Assembly (NCBI GenBank): GCA_038503035.1
Contig: JAVSML010021668.1
Span: 62,001 to 126,000, forward strand
Direction of reading: 5' to 3'
Origin: Crocodylus rhombifer
Lineage: Eukaryota; Chordata; Crocodylia; Crocodylidae
DNA length: 64,000 nt
A program made the translations under genes and the position numbers. Each line of letters begins with the position of its first letter. The stretch's first letter is position 1. Shown in pieces: positions 12,801-24,659 of this stretch. The notes below the pieces were generated by a model. It was not told the origin of the DNA and searched no databases. It saw only the letters and a list, made by a program, of their open reading frames with translations.

Positions 12801-13049
12801 AAGACAAAAGAGTTATCTTTTGTCAGAAAAATATAGCTAGAAGTAGTAGCAATTCAAAGTCATAGGCCATCTGTGAGAACATATTTTCACTTAGCTGAAC
12901 TGTAAGGCTAAATGACATTTCTGTTAATTGTACAGTTATATTTAAATGTCATTTAATTACTTTGAACATCAAATTGGTTTTGGATCTGGGGACTGTATGT
13001 TAAATCCGTGGTCACTTTAAAATAAAATTAAAATAAAGTTGTACTTGTA
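9881..13049. other. Long intergenic stretch, no gene seen
   Basis: About 3 kb of AT-rich sequence with stops in all frames. I see no transposon end, coding domain or RNA gene. Confidence 0.55.
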
Positions 13050-13330
13050 TTATCATAGATTTCATAGACATTAGGGCTGGAAAGGACCTTGCAAGATCTC
13101 AGGTCCAGCCTCCTGCCCAGGGGCAGGAAGTCTGCTGGGGTCAAATAAATGATCCCAGCAGGATAAGCATCCAAGTGGGTTTTAAAGGTATCCAGATTAG
13201 GTGCTATTCCAGACTCTGGGGATGTAAGCTCAAAAAGAAAAAAAGCCATATTTTGCTGTCCTTTGGCTTGTGATATTCTCTTAATAGTAAGATACCGCTC
13301 CAAAATGTACTTATTTAGCTGTAAAAACGT
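13050..13330 (-). mobile_element. CR1 3' fragment
   Basis: Plus-strand text starts TTTCATAGACATTAGGGCTGG and runs through GGAAAGGACCTTGCAAGATC into the distal CR1 pol/3' UTR region. This is the reversed 3' end of a CR1 LINE, truncated upstream. A 91-residue minus frame (13,028-13,303) covers remnants of the pol C-terminus. Confidence 0.88.
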
Positions 13331-14607
13331 TATTGTAACACTGCCCTAGGGTAGAGAGCTCTGCACCTGCACTATTGAACTGGCACAAGTCAAGCAGTTT
13401 GGGTGTATTTTTTTTAATTCCTTTTTGTGCTTATGGGTTATAGACAAGTGACTCAAATAAAAATATCAAAATTCCTGATTCATAGGTCATACTTGCCCGC
13501 ATGCTTTGGTATAAAGAAATACTCACATAGAGAAACTAGCCCAGCCTTACAGAATTGTTATTAGTTTGGGGTGATTTATTTTTTTCATTACCATCACAAT
13601 AAAGAGGTGGGAGGATACATTTTGTGCCTGGGCTGGTAAGTTGTAATGACAGTTCAGGAATGCTTAACTAATATATACTATACATTATAAAGCTGCTTTT
13701 TCCAGCTGCTGTGCTTTGAGGTCAAAGTTGGCCCTGGTGTCAGTAGGTACACTGTTTTTGATAGCAGGGCTGGATATAGCTTTTGGATTCTTCATGAAAA
13801 GCTGCTGTTTTCATCTCTTTTGTGTTTAGAAAGAAGATGGCCTATTTGGTTTTATATTTATCTTAAAGGTCTAGTTTCTTTCAGTGATGAACCTACCCAT
13901 CTCACTCATACATCAGAGACACAAAGAGTTATCCATCTGCTTTGCAAAGGTTTTGTTATCAAGGACTTGAACCCCAGCTAGAATTCAGATCAGGATTCAT
14001 TAGCAAGACTTCCAACTTCCCTGAGAGTAGGAGGAATGTGTACATTGCAGAATGTTCTTTAACTTTTTCAGGGAACCAACAAAGTTTATTATTTGATATT
14101 TTAGCCTGAAGTGAACTAAACGTATTAGATAAATATGGAATTAGGATATCTTTAAGACTTTAAATTCTACAGGTGTTAGAGATAAATATGGAATGATAAT
14201 GTATTTAAGAACTTTAGAGCTAAACTCTAGTCCTATTGGTACATACAAGCTTTGACTTGCAATGTACCTATTGGTACATACAAGCTCAGACCCTTAATGA
14301 GTAAACTCACCAGCAAAGATGACAATGTCTAGACATTTGTAAAAAGTGGTGGCAAGAACTATCATTTTCACTTATCAGCGTTCATAACAAGCTAATTTGG
14401 ATCTGGCTTTAGAACTAGTGCCCTTTCATTTAGGTGCTTTAATACTTCTAAGAGTACAACTACTATATCATGGTGTTGCCAAAGCCTCTGATCAAGCATG
14501 CCTGGCTGGACCAAGCACTTGAGTTATCACACTTGGCTAGTCTGACTGCCTCAGCACTCTGCAACCAGATTGGCTGTTGAAGGCACCACTCGTCCTTTTG
14601 AAGCACA
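13331..14607. other. Intergenic, no gene seen
   Basis: AT-rich, no coding frame. A short direct duplication (CCTATTGGTACATACAAGCT) occurs at about 14,233 and again at 14,267. Confidence 0.55.
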
Positions 14608-14615
14608 CCTGTAGC

Positions 14616-16117
14616 GAAGGTGCCCTCTAAAGCTGCACATGTGCACAGCCACACACGATAAAAAAAATCTTCACTTTTTAATGCCGTGCACTCGCCCCAA
14701 CCCAGCCCCAGGCTGCTGCAGGAGAGGGGAGGGGTGGGCATGCTGAGATATCCGTGCACTCCCAGCCGTGATTGCAGCTGCAGGCAGGTAAGTTTCTTTC
14801 CTTATCACTGGGCTTGGAGGGAGGGCGGGGAAACTGAGACCCCTACAGTGCAGGGGGGAGTACGGTAGGGGCAGGGCACTGCCCTGCTCCATCCTGCATT
14901 GGGGGGTTGTCCCCACAGCTGGAGGAACTGGGCTCACCCTGGGGCCGCAGAGGAGCTCCGCTGCCAGCTGTGGCTGGGGGGCAGCGGCCCCCGGCACCCA
15001 GGACCGCCCCAGGGAGGAACTGGGTTGCGGCTTCCCGGAAATGTCGGCCAGCGCCGCTGGAGCACGGCTCGGGGCAGAGGCAGTGGGGCGGGCGCGGGAC
15101 ACTTCCCGCTTGACTGTGCTGAGGCTGCTCCTGTAGAAATTTACTAACAAGACCATAAATAATAGTGTAGAAGTTAACTATAAAGCAAACTCAGCGCTTC
15201 AAGGACACAAGCCTAGTCGCCTTGAAGTCTGAAGCAATCAAAGATATAGCTCTCCTCCCTATTAGTTAGCATTTCAAAACAAGCATGTAGCCAAAAACCA
15301 GTTTGAACTAATTAGGAGTTTTCTCACACTGACCTGATATCTTGTTTTCTTTCACAGTAGAAAATTCCCACCTGAGCACACATCTTGTCTGTAAACTATA
15401 AATCGCGTCTAACAGTTTTATTTGAGGCCTCTGAGCTTGCTCAGGGTGCCCAGTATGCTGAATAAATTTTGAGACTGACAGCGACTCTGTGTCTTTGGGA
15501 ACAGCTCCGCAAGGGGTCACGAACTCCTCAACACCCCGCTCCTCGCTGTCCCAGCATCCCCGTGGGAAGGGAGAGCGCAGCCCGCAAGGGGCCAGAGTGC
15601 AGCTCAGTGGACGGTCACTGCCGCCACCGCTTCCTTCTCCTTGCCCGTGGTGCAAGGCAAGCAGTGGCTCCTTCCCGAGGTGGGGACGGGGCTGGGGCAG
15701 AGCTGGGCATCACATGGGCTCCACCAGCTCCAGGGAATGGCTCCGCTCCCCAGCCCCTTTGGGCAAGCTTCACCCCAGGCCCCACCAGCCTCCCCCACTT
15801 TGCTTTCATCCGCACGCTGCAAGCCCCACAGCTCCCGTGCCAAAGCCGGGTGGCCCCACAGGCCTTCCACACTCTGCCTGCTCCCTGCCTCTGCTCCAGC
15901 CTTTGAAAGCAATGCCATGTGCCTCACTGCAAGGTGAGGGTGAGGAGGCAGGATTTAGTCTTTAAAAGTGTGTGGAGAAAGCTATTTCTTAAATAAAAAG
16001 CTATAGTATCATCTTTTGTTGTTATACTGTGGGGCATGCTGAAAGGTGAGGTGGGACCAATTTGGGAAGGACAGAAGTGGCGTGCTCACAGATCACTACA
16101 CCTTAGAGGGAACATTG
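14616..16117. mobile_element. hAT transposon (non-autonomous), split by a solo LTR
   Basis: The left end reads GAAGGTGCCCTCTAAAGCTG and the right end, reversed, reads CAATGTTCCCTCTAAGGTG, a hAT-Charlie-type TIR. The flanking octamers are CCTGTAGC (14,608-14,615) and CTTGTAGC (16,118-16,125), seven of eight identical, as expected for hAT target duplication. Without the 372-bp LTR inserted at 15,132 the element is about 1.1 kb. The interior is GC-rich with several overlapping open frames, none resembling a hAT transposase. It is therefore read as a non-autonomous derivative. Confidence 0.85.
15132..15503 (+). mobile_element. Solo LTR with perfect 5-bp target duplication
   Basis: Starts TGTAGAAATT and ends TTTGGGAACA. 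It is flanked by GCTCC on both sides (15,127-15,131 and 15,504-15,508). A TATAAAT at 15,397-15,403 and AATAAA at 15,461-15,466 give the plus orientation. At 372 bp with no internal viral sequence it is a solo LTR left by recombination. It interrupts the hAT element described at 14,616. Confidence 0.9.
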
Positions 16118-16399
16118 CTTGTAGCCCCAGGCTGCAGGCACACCTTGACATAGCCTCCATCTGTCCCAGCAAGCCTCACGTCCACTGCTTTCTCTGTTGC
16201 TCCCTGCACCCAACTCGGCTTTTCTCTCTTCCTGACCCCGACCTCCGATCTTCCCTGGAACTTGGCACTGGTTCTCTGGCCCCTGACTTCTGATCGCAGC
16301 TCTTTTCATGGACTATGTCTCTCTGACTTCCCCTCTCGGGTCTCCTGGAACTTGGTCCCTAGATTCTCAGCCCTGCTAACTATGTACACGGGTTTGTCC

Positions 16400-17845
16400 T
16401 TCCCTCTCCAATTGAGGGAATTATTGGCGTGCTGTGGAGGTACACAACAGCCCAGCGGCCACCTCTGTCCCCTATAGAGTCAGGTCCAGTCAATCAATTA
16501 CTTAACTATATACAGATTTATTATTACAACAAAACTATTAAAGGGTAAGGACATAGAATATATATGTTTGTGTGTATATGTGTACAAATTTACAAAACAA
16601 TAAACCCTATTTTATAGTTATATCTATACACATAGATATACACACACCCAGTTATCATTTAAAATACAGATGAACAATAGAACAAACCAGACCAAAGAAT
16701 ATTGATTGGCCTACCTTATAACTCTATACAGAATATTACTCCAAATTATTCATATAATCTGTAAGGCACCGTCCACAAATACAATCAGCAGTCCTTAGAC
16801 TACCTGGGTGCCCTCCAGGGCAGGTACCCCACTCCCAAGGTACCACTACAGGAAAGGAAGTGGGGAGAAAGGAAAAAGGAAAGGAAGACTCCTAAACTTC
16901 CCTGCTATCACCCAGGAGCAGCTCGCGTGGTGCCCCCTCGCAACCCGCTGGGGGTCCCTCCCCTGTGCGGACCCTCTCCCCAGGGTAACTTACTACTCCA
17001 CAATCCCAGAGGGCTGCCTCTTGTTCTTCAAGTCAAGCTCTGTTCCCCGGTGGGTTTTCCTGCAGCCTGACTACTGCTGCCATCCTGGCTTAGGGCCACA
17101 TGCACCGCTATATGTAGTGGGCACTTCACCTTGTGCTAGGGGTTGGAGGCCTGGACAGCCTTGTGCAGCACTGGGGCTCAGTCTGTTCCCAGACCCTCTC
17201 GGCAGTGTTGTCTGCACTGAGCTGCTGCCCCGTGTCAGCAGCTTTAGACCCCAGGGTCTCTCACCCTCCATGCAGCACCTCCTGCACCAAACTCCCAGCC
17301 TTGTTCTGAGGGTTGAGGACGTGAGCCGCCCCAGGGGCTCCCAAGATCCTGCTCCATGCACTGGCCTTTGCACCGTGTGTCTGGCTGCATGCCAGAGGTT
17401 GCAGACCTGAGCCGCCTCATGCAGCTCCCAGGGTCTGGATGCTGTGTGCCATGCTGCACACTGAAAGCCTAGCTGCTGGAGCTGTGCCACACTCCCCGCT
17501 GATAGAAGTCTTCAGGGGCTCTTCCTGGGATACTGTTTTGCCCTGCTGAGCAGCTCTCCTCAGCTCTTCTAAGCCCCACTCTTCTCTCTTCTCTGTCCCC
17601 GACACATCTTCCCCTTATGCTGGGCACGCAGCTCCTTTTATATGCTTCAGGGTACCCACCCTGAAGTCTTCCGGACCTGACAGTTTACAGTCTTCAGTCA
17701 GGTCCTCTCCCCCCGCCTCAGGAAAGCGGTGTGATGTTATTTCTCTTGCTGCCTCCTGATTGGTGGATGGGCTCCAGCAATCAAAACAGCAGGATCTTAG
17801 GCCTGGGACTCAACCCAAGCTCTGAAAGGTAAGCCTGCTACATAG
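16400..17845 (-). mobile_element. Possible LTR-derived region, minus orientation
   Basis: Read on the minus strand there is a TATA-like GCATATAAAAGG at about 17,634-17,646 and AATAAA at 16,517-16,522. A TGTAGCAGG start can be drawn near 17,845. The 1.1 kb between TATA and poly(A) signal is long for an LTR, and I found no target duplication. The GC-rich 200-residue plus-strand frame (16,808-17,410) has no recognisable domain. Confidence 0.3.
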
Positions 17846-18969
17846 CCTAGACTCCAAACTGACACTCCAGTGATCTGCACTCCTGCTTTGCTGACTCCAG
17901 AGATGATCCCAGTAGGACACAGGGCCCAGGGCAAAGCAGCCTGCATGGTGCCCCCCTCCCTATCCCATGGCACGTTTATGCCAGGGAGTGAAAGCCCCGG
18001 CACACTAGATGCGGTGGGATGGGTGGTGGCCAGAACTTCCATCTGGAACAAGCAAAGAGCTGTCCATCCGGGCAGGTGCGTGGGCTAAACCATGGCCGCA
18101 GCCTCTCCACCTCTCTCTGTGGCCCTGCAAAGCGTGGGGCCCAGGGTGGTTGCCCTGATTCGTTCCCCTCTAGGGATGGCCGTGGCTGACCCCCTAGTCG
18201 CTTCTAGTGGCCTACCGCAGGCTTGGCTGCTGATGCCCCAGCTGAACCCTCACAGGTGTTACATGACCAATAGATCTGACTGGCAACAAATCAAAATGCC
18301 TGCTATAAAAAGCCTTAGTATAAAGAGAGGCATCAGCAGGTTTTTAAAAACTTTTATAGGGTTATAAAACTCATAAAAGTTTTTCAAGTTTAAAAAGTGA
18401 TAGGGTGTAGAATGGATGTTGGGAACCAAACCAAAAACATTATTCTACCAATGACTGTCTTTGTAGGAGTCAGAGGCAAAACTGGACAAAGAAAGTACAA
18501 GGAAAAAGGACACAGACTTTTGCCCTGAGAAAATGGTTAGTAAGTTTTTTAGGGAAAAACATCACTAAGGTTAGTAGTAACAGCCATAAAGTACAATTTT
18601 TTATTTTGCCCAAATATCAACACAAGCCAAAAAGAGGCAGAAAGAGAGGCTGCCATGTAAAAAATCACTTAAGAAAGGTTCATGATATTTCTAACAGCTT
18701 GATTGCGCATGCTGAGGAACTAGTACTAAGGTTGTGGGATCATTTCTCTGTTCACTATTTTTGGATCTTTCAAGAGTGCCACCATACAGATTAGGAGGAT
18801 AAATCCTACTTCATGTTATGCATTTAAATAACTGATACATTACCATGTACCTGCAGTTTTTGGCACTTACAGTGTGGGATTCTATTTTACTATGCAGAAA
18901 AGGCTAAAGTATTTAATGCCTTTTTTATTTCAGTCTTCACAAATAAGGTTAGCTACCAGGGCTAGAGAA
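17846..18969. other. Intergenic, no gene seen
   Basis: Mixed composition, short frames only, no recognised repeat ends. Confidence 0.45.
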
Positions 18970-20150
18970 AGAAATTACATATAATCCGGTATAAGTGATT
19001 GAAAACCAGTTCAAATCTATAACGCAACAGAATTTCAGTGCACATAGCCTCTTTTAAAAATGGTTAGAACTGGTTTAAGATAAGCCTGCATGGATGTAGT
19101 ATCAGAATTAACTAATTTAGATTAAACCACTTCACTGAGCTGGTCCCAGATCCTCTCCAGATTCAAGTTAACTCACAGTCCCTCTGCATCCCAGGCTTTG
19201 TACCTCTTCTGCAAACCCACCTCACAGGGTGGGTGGGCTAACTTTGTCCCAAGCCAGCTACTCCAGCTGGCAAGCTCTAGCAGGAGCAATGCATAGAGGG
19301 TGCATGCGGGTTGCACCTGAATGTGGTGGCGCAAACCCTGCAAAAAGGCGCCACTGACAGTGTTAGCAGCATCTGCAGATGGTTGCTGCTCACCACCCCA
19401 CTGCTGGCACCACCAGCGGCATCTACGGGTGGTCCACAATCTCTGCTGGCTGATGTGCAGCGGCTGTGGGTGGTCGCCGACCTTTGGTTGGCTCTCACCA
19501 CTCCCCCGCCCACCAACAGCGCCGGCAGAAACTGCAGGATGTCACCTGCTTACCACCACCGCACTCCTGCCACTTCCACCACCGCCAAGCTCCCGCCGCT
19601 GCCATGCCCCCCCAACTGTTGGGGGCACAAGGTGTTCATGTGCTCTAGCACCCCCAGCTTCTGGCTTCGGCCACTGCAGGCATATGGCTGCATTTCCACA
19701 AACAAAAGTGAATGTCTGTTCACTTGCTTATTGGCATAGACAACACGTAATGGGAGTACGGAGGGGCACATGTCCCCCTAAGATTGGCTGCCGCTGGCTT
19801 ATGCAGGCGGTTGCTGCCCGCCCCCTGCTTCTGCTGCTGCTTGCCACCACTGCTGGTGTCTGCAGGCAGTCCCCACTCACCCCCTGCCCTACTCGCTGCT
19901 GATACCATTGACAGTGTCTGCAGACTGTCCCCACTTGCCATCCCTCCCCATCCCCTCCTGCTGCTGACACTGCCGCCAGCGTCTGTGGGTGGTCCCACTC
20001 ACTGCCGACGCTGCCACCTACAAATGGTGTCCCCCCAGTCTCAGGAGGCACCAGTCGTTCATGCTTATTAATTCACTCTATGTAACTTAGGTTAACCTGT
20101 GAAGGTTGAATTGATTCAACCTCGGGCTTTTTGACTGTTTGTACATAGCT
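18970..20150. repeat. Repeat element with an internal degenerate minisatellite
   Basis: A GC-rich core (about 19,300-20,050) is flanked by AT-rich arms with GGTTAA/TTAACC-type phrases. The core repeats, at roughly 60-80 bases, a phrase like CTGCTG-CAC-GCAGC-TCTGC-GGTGGTCC-CACTCACC. Clear copies fall near 19,365, 19,425, 19,470, 19,850, 19,915 and 19,985. The core ends in CAGGAGGCACCAGT, a phrase that recurs at 26,517. Long open frames here (up to 193 residues) reflect the repeat. Confidence 0.55.
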
Positions 20151-20319
20151 CAGATAATGAGCACAGGTGACAGCAAAGATAGGGAAGGAGACAAAGAGAC
20201 TAGAGCAATGGCCCCAGTCATCAGGGCTGAATGGAAAACACTCCAGGGCATTAAAGTAGATAATTTCAGAGCCATAACCTGTTGTAATTTCAGAGCCATT
20301 GGCTGTCTTATTTGAGAAC

Positions 20320-20575
20320 TAATGGAGGCTATGTGTAGTTCTGGGTGTTTGAAAAAGGGCAAATATAATGTCCATCTTTAAGAAAGGGAAGAAGGAGGAT
20401 TTGGTGAATTATAAACCATTTGGCCTGAGCTCAAAACCTGGAAAGACCATGAAGCAGGTCCTCAAATAATCCACTGTGAAGCACCTAGAATAGAACAAGG
20501 TGATCAGGAACACTGAGCATGGATTCACCAAGAGCACGTCATACCTGATCAACTTGATTTCTTTCTATAATATTG
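20320..20575 (+). mobile_element. CR1 LINE fragment, reverse-transcriptase fingers
   Basis: Plus-strand text corresponds, with frameshifts, to the CR1 pol stretch running from KKGRKED through the following fingers motif (compare 37.9 kb and 3.9 kb). It stops abruptly near 20,575. The CR1 3' part at 26,545 has the same orientation, so the two may be halves of one copy separated by later insertions, including the ERV. Confidence 0.65.
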
Positions 20576-20780
20576 GCTGCTTGCAGAGGTTAACCCCGCC
20601 ACCCTCCCCAAAATGCACTTCACTGGAAGAAGCAGTGCATTACTTCAACCTGGCTCTGCAGAGCCTGTAAGGATTTGGTGCTTCCACAAGGCTTTTTGGC
20701 ACTTTCAGCTAAAGCTGATTCAATCAGCTATTACATAAAAGCACCAAAAAAGCCACACTAAAATGCCAGTCTTTACAGAT

Positions 20781-21305
20781 TGTTGTGCCCTGCAGGGTTA
20801 GGACCTGAGGCACAATGAGGAGAAGGTTCATTTTGCCTTTAAGGGAGGGAGCCTCCTGATCGCAGAACAGGGCACGAGTTGTAAATTGTAACAAGAAACT
20901 TTTGTTTACTTACACGCTGATGAATGAGGTGCGTAGGTACAGCGGCTTGATTAAACGCATTTTGTTTACAAAACAAATTAATGACTCGCTTTCTCTTGCG
21001 GATCGCGGTTCGGTTTGCTAATCAGGTTGGTGCGCAGGGAAGGGGTACGCCGGGAGAATCGGTGGCGGAGAAGCGCTGACACGGTTGGCCAGACAGCAGC
21101 AGAAGGGACTGATCTGCTGGTCCCAAAAAGGCTTCTGCCGTGGCGTGGACTCAGCAAGGCTTTTAAAGACTTCTCCCTTCTCCTCCCCCCGCTCCCCCTG
21201 ACATCAGAAGGGTAAGCTGTTTTCGCGCCTTTTCTAAGCTTGTGGGAGGGGCTGGGTGTTAAACTTTGTGCTTATGGCACTCTAACTGAAGTGAAGTACA
21301 AAACA
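20781..21305 (-). mobile_element. 3' LTR of an endogenous retrovirus
   Basis: On the minus strand this 525-bp block begins TGTTTTGTAC directly after a purine-rich tract (AAGGGGGCA, about 21,306-21,315) and ends GGGCACAACA. TG...CA ends plus an adjacent polypurine tract just downstream of env identify the 3' LTR. A TATA-like TTTAAAAG lies near 21,160 in the right orientation. The distal flank is CAGAT (20,776-20,780). No matching 5' LTR occurs in the window, so the duplication cannot be tested. Confidence 0.8.
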
Positions 21306-21330
21306 TGCCCCCTTGCTGTACAGCACAAAG

Positions 21331-22932
21331 TTACATCTCAGTTCCGCTTTCTACGGATTCTGGATCTTGTGCCGGCAAGTGGGTGTACATGAAAGCAGAT
21401 AACGTTATTAACTTTTGTTTCAAAAACTGAAAAACAAAACAGGCACAAGAAGTTACAACGACGACCAGAAATAAGAGGGATAACAGCAGGGTGAGTAAGT
21501 TTAACAGCCATGACGAGGCATCCCAACCTACCCACTTAAACACGCTCGACAACCATCCTTGGCCAACGCCAGAGATAGCATTGATGTCTTTGGCGATCTT
21601 GCGGATCTTGGTGATCTGGTTTTGAAGAGGAAGGGAAATGTTAGGGATGGTGATGCAACACACGTCACGGGACAGGTTTAAGTATTGACAAAGGCCTCCG
21701 AGTTGGATGAGCATAGCGTCTAAGGCGAGGCAGTTCTGCATGGTCATTTGGGATGTCGCTTGTAATTGCTGGTCGAGTAAGTTGAGACCACTTGCGGTAT
21801 GGTTGGCAAGGAGTTCGACTTGTTCCACCAGCTGGGCGATAGCCACACGGGCTTTTGCAATACCCAAACCCTAAACAAAGAAACCTTCAAAAGCCCAACT
21901 TAAACCCTGGGCTACCTTTTCTCCGTATGTAAGTGAACTCCACGTGGGATTAATGGAGCGAATGCATCAATGGAGGAGTGGACTCATGGGATGGGTGGTA
22001 GAAGCTTGTAAGGGGGGACAAAAGGAGACAGAGCCTAAAAAGCATTGGAGATCCGATAGTGTGGCAGGTAAAACAGTATACAGTCGGACATCAGTACATG
22101 CCCAGACGAGGCCAAACGGTGCTGGCGTGGCCAATTCTGAACACATACCGCTAAACTTGAAAAGTTTGGAGGCTCGCTCCGGAGGGCTAGACTGTCGAAA
22201 GGGGAAGGTGACATTGTGGCAAACGGCACTGATTAACGCTGCCTGTAAAATTGGGTAATAGAACCCGAACCAGGAGTTATTTCCGAGGGGCCTTTGGTGG
22301 GTTAGGTTAATGGCCAAGGAAGCGTTCCAGTGGACCAAAGGTGTGGGCTTGGTAAGGGGAGAAAGGGTGACTTCAGACTTGGATTTGGCACCGCTGGGTG
22401 TAAGTTAGAGGTACCAGGGTGGGGTAATAGAGTGGGGGTCCCAGTCGAGCGACATGTCAGGACAAGACCAGTCAATGCCTTGTGGGTTTATTCCCCAGGG
22501 GATGGTGGAGCAAGCATGTGGGGCTTCCCTCTCGAAACAATCCTCACGAGGGGGCAAAGTGGTATTGGAGAGGTTCGCAAGGGTGAAGTTGTGGGGCCAA
22601 GTGAAATCCTTATAGATAGAACCTCCACCCTCTAGAGGTGCAGAGATATTGATCGAGGTCACCAAACCTTTCGAGACCTGGGAAAACCAATCTGAAACAT
22701 TGAAAACTTTAAGGTACGGGATCAAGATGGGGTCTGTAACCGACAAAGATATCTTGAGGTATGCAGTCAGGCCTTCTCCCATCCCACCGTCTCCCAAAGC
22801 GTTGGCCCACAGGGACAGTAGGTGCAAAACTGTGTTGTCAGTACAGATGGGGTTGTCAGCGGTGGGATTCGGGCTTGGGCATTTCATCACCGGCAGGGTG
22901 GCAAGCGAGAGTAGGGTGAAGAGTAGTCTCAT
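21331..22932 (-). pseudogene. env: ERV envelope (env) pseudogene
   Basis: Envelope glycoprotein remnant: SU, then TM. Translation most likely starts at 22,932, where a hydrophobic signal peptide follows (MRLLFTLLSLATLP). SU is rich in Cys and N-glycosylation sites. The reading frame is kept throughout but is broken by in-frame stops at 22,405, 21,967 and near 21,876, so no functional Env can be made. The TM part (below 21,867) has a heptad-like helix, the sequence GGLC, then a Cys-Cys pair nine residues later, and a hydrophobic membrane span near its C-terminus. Gamma-type retroviral TMs usually have CX6CC; here the spacing is CX9CC. The upstream end of the open frame overlaps the pol stop by seven bases. 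The 3' LTR follows at 21,305. Confidence 0.88.
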
Positions 22933-22997
22933 GTTGGCGAAGGTGAACCTGGAAATAACATAAGAAAGGGGAGAACAGTAACTGAGTTCAGAACAGG

Positions 22998-24566
22998 TCA
23001 ACACTCTAACTGTTTTGAGTGCCTGGAGAGCCAGTTGTGGTGAGCTAACAGGTGGGTATTAGAGTCTTTTATGTCGACTATATAGGTGTTCGGATGGTCC
23101 CCTTTTTGTACGATTTCTCCTTGAGATACTCGTGGGCATTTTTGGGTAGGATGTGGTACTGTGATCCAGACAAGTTCTCCAGGTTGAAATTTTGGAGCCC
23201 ATGGGAGAGGTGTTTCTGTGTTTTGTGGTTCCTGTAAGGCTTTTCCAACGTTTAGATTGAGAACAACTTCGCTTAGGTGTTCAGTCCAGTTTCTGTAGGT
23301 TCCATTCCCTTTGACTTGTATTCGTTCTTTTATGAACCCGATGGCATGTTCTACGACTCCATTGGACTGAGGGTGGTACGGGAGGTGATGGTGCCAGGCA
23401 ATATTGTGTAATGTGGCGAAAGTTGATATCGTTTTTCCGGTGAATGGTGGTCCTCCATCAGAGTGGATTGTTTTTGGGGTCTGCCAAAATGCAAAGATTT
23501 TTCTGAGGGCTTTAGTTACATCGCTGCCACGGGTCTTACAAAGGGGTAGTACTGCAATTTGCCAGGTTCCTAGATTGACAGTGACAAGTCCCTTGGTTGC
23601 CCCCTTTGCTCCGGGCAGGGGTCCCATGAGGTCAACCTGCCAAACCTTCCCTGGGGCAAAGTATTTTGGATCATAAGCACCTTGTTCTGCTTTGTGGGGG
23701 TGTGCTTTTTCTTTTCCACATTGTTCGCATCCCATCACCACTTGTCTCCAGAGGCATAGTGGACCGTGTTCTTGACTACTTCCTGTGTGTCGCCAGCCAT
23801 CATATGCGGCCTTGGTTCCTGGGTGGCCCCAGTGTTTGTGTAACCATCTGATATATGGTTCAGAGTGTGTCGTGGATGTAGTGTAGGTGGTGTCTGTGCG
23901 AAGTGGGTTTTGGAGCATCTTGTTGATGACTTCGTGAATGGGGTCTGTCTCAGGTTGGTGGGATTTAGTGTGTTTGATCAGTGGTAATCTTTTAAATCTT
24001 TCAAGTGTTGTGAAAACGTGTTCCCACAGGTCTATGTACTCAGAGGGATCAGCTGTTCCTGTTACTATTCGGTAAATGTATTGGGAGTCGATGGCCATAA
24101 CTGGAACAGGTGAAGTGTTATCGTGATCGTTGAGACAGTGTTGCAACATAAGGGTGAATCCTCGTAACTCACATAGTTGTGGAGAGTTGCCAGACTCTGC
24201 TTGACGTAAATCAAGTTTATGGCAGGGTCTGCAGTAAAGTCCGAAGGCTCCTCCATCATTGGATGTACCGTCAGATGCCATCCACGCTGCTTGAGTCGTT
24301 CCATAAAGGTTTATTCTCTGTGGTATTTCTTCTGGTGGGGGCGGGAAATTATGGTGGCTCCAGCCGTGCCAACAGTAGTGGTGTTCAAGTACTACAGTGC
24401 TCCATGTGGACACTTCTTCTCCGAAAGTAGTGTCTGGCGGGCTCAGGTCTAGAAGTGGTAATAGTGTTCCTCCTGGCAGGGGACTGACCCTTGTCCTTGG
24501 TGTAGGGGTTGTGCTAATTGAAGAGCAAGTAGTGCTTTCCCTATAATCCCATAGCGGAATTGGCAA
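22998..24566 (-). pseudogene. pol: ERV pol: RNase H and integrase
   Basis: A 522-codon open frame covering the C-terminal half of retroviral Pol. RNase H comes first, with visible acidic residues in MASDGTSND, LCELRG and AIDSQY. The integrase follows: a zinc-binding HHCC set (LHKHWGHPG ... CEQC), then the catalytic triad in WQVDLMGPL, HSDGGPPF and QSNGVVEHA, and a C-terminal basic domain with a PGELVW phrase. This segment is intact, but upstream Pol is broken. It ends seven bases inside the open frame that leads to env, the usual retroviral layout. Class is unresolved: the DYREVNK motif upstream is known in spuma-like enzymes, while env looks gamma-like. Confidence 0.92.
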
Positions 24567-24659
24567 GTCTGGAGTGTTTTGTGCGTATTAAAGATCAATT
24601 TTTCTTTGATGTTTTTTGCAGTTGCATAAACGTGTGCTGGTATATCCGGCTATGATGTG

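Noticed and set aside
14671..15927. Several GC-rich open frames suggesting a gene or CpG-island promoter
   Set aside because: They lie in a hAT element and change across a solo LTR with target duplications. No conserved domain or splice pattern is visible.
16808..17410. 200-residue plus-strand open frame
   Set aside because: Composition is Pro/Leu/Cys-rich with no recognisable motif. It overlaps an equally long minus frame and lies in probable repeat DNA.
19321..19902. 193-residue open frame
   Set aside because: It runs through a degenerate minisatellite; the apparent protein is the repeat unit translated.
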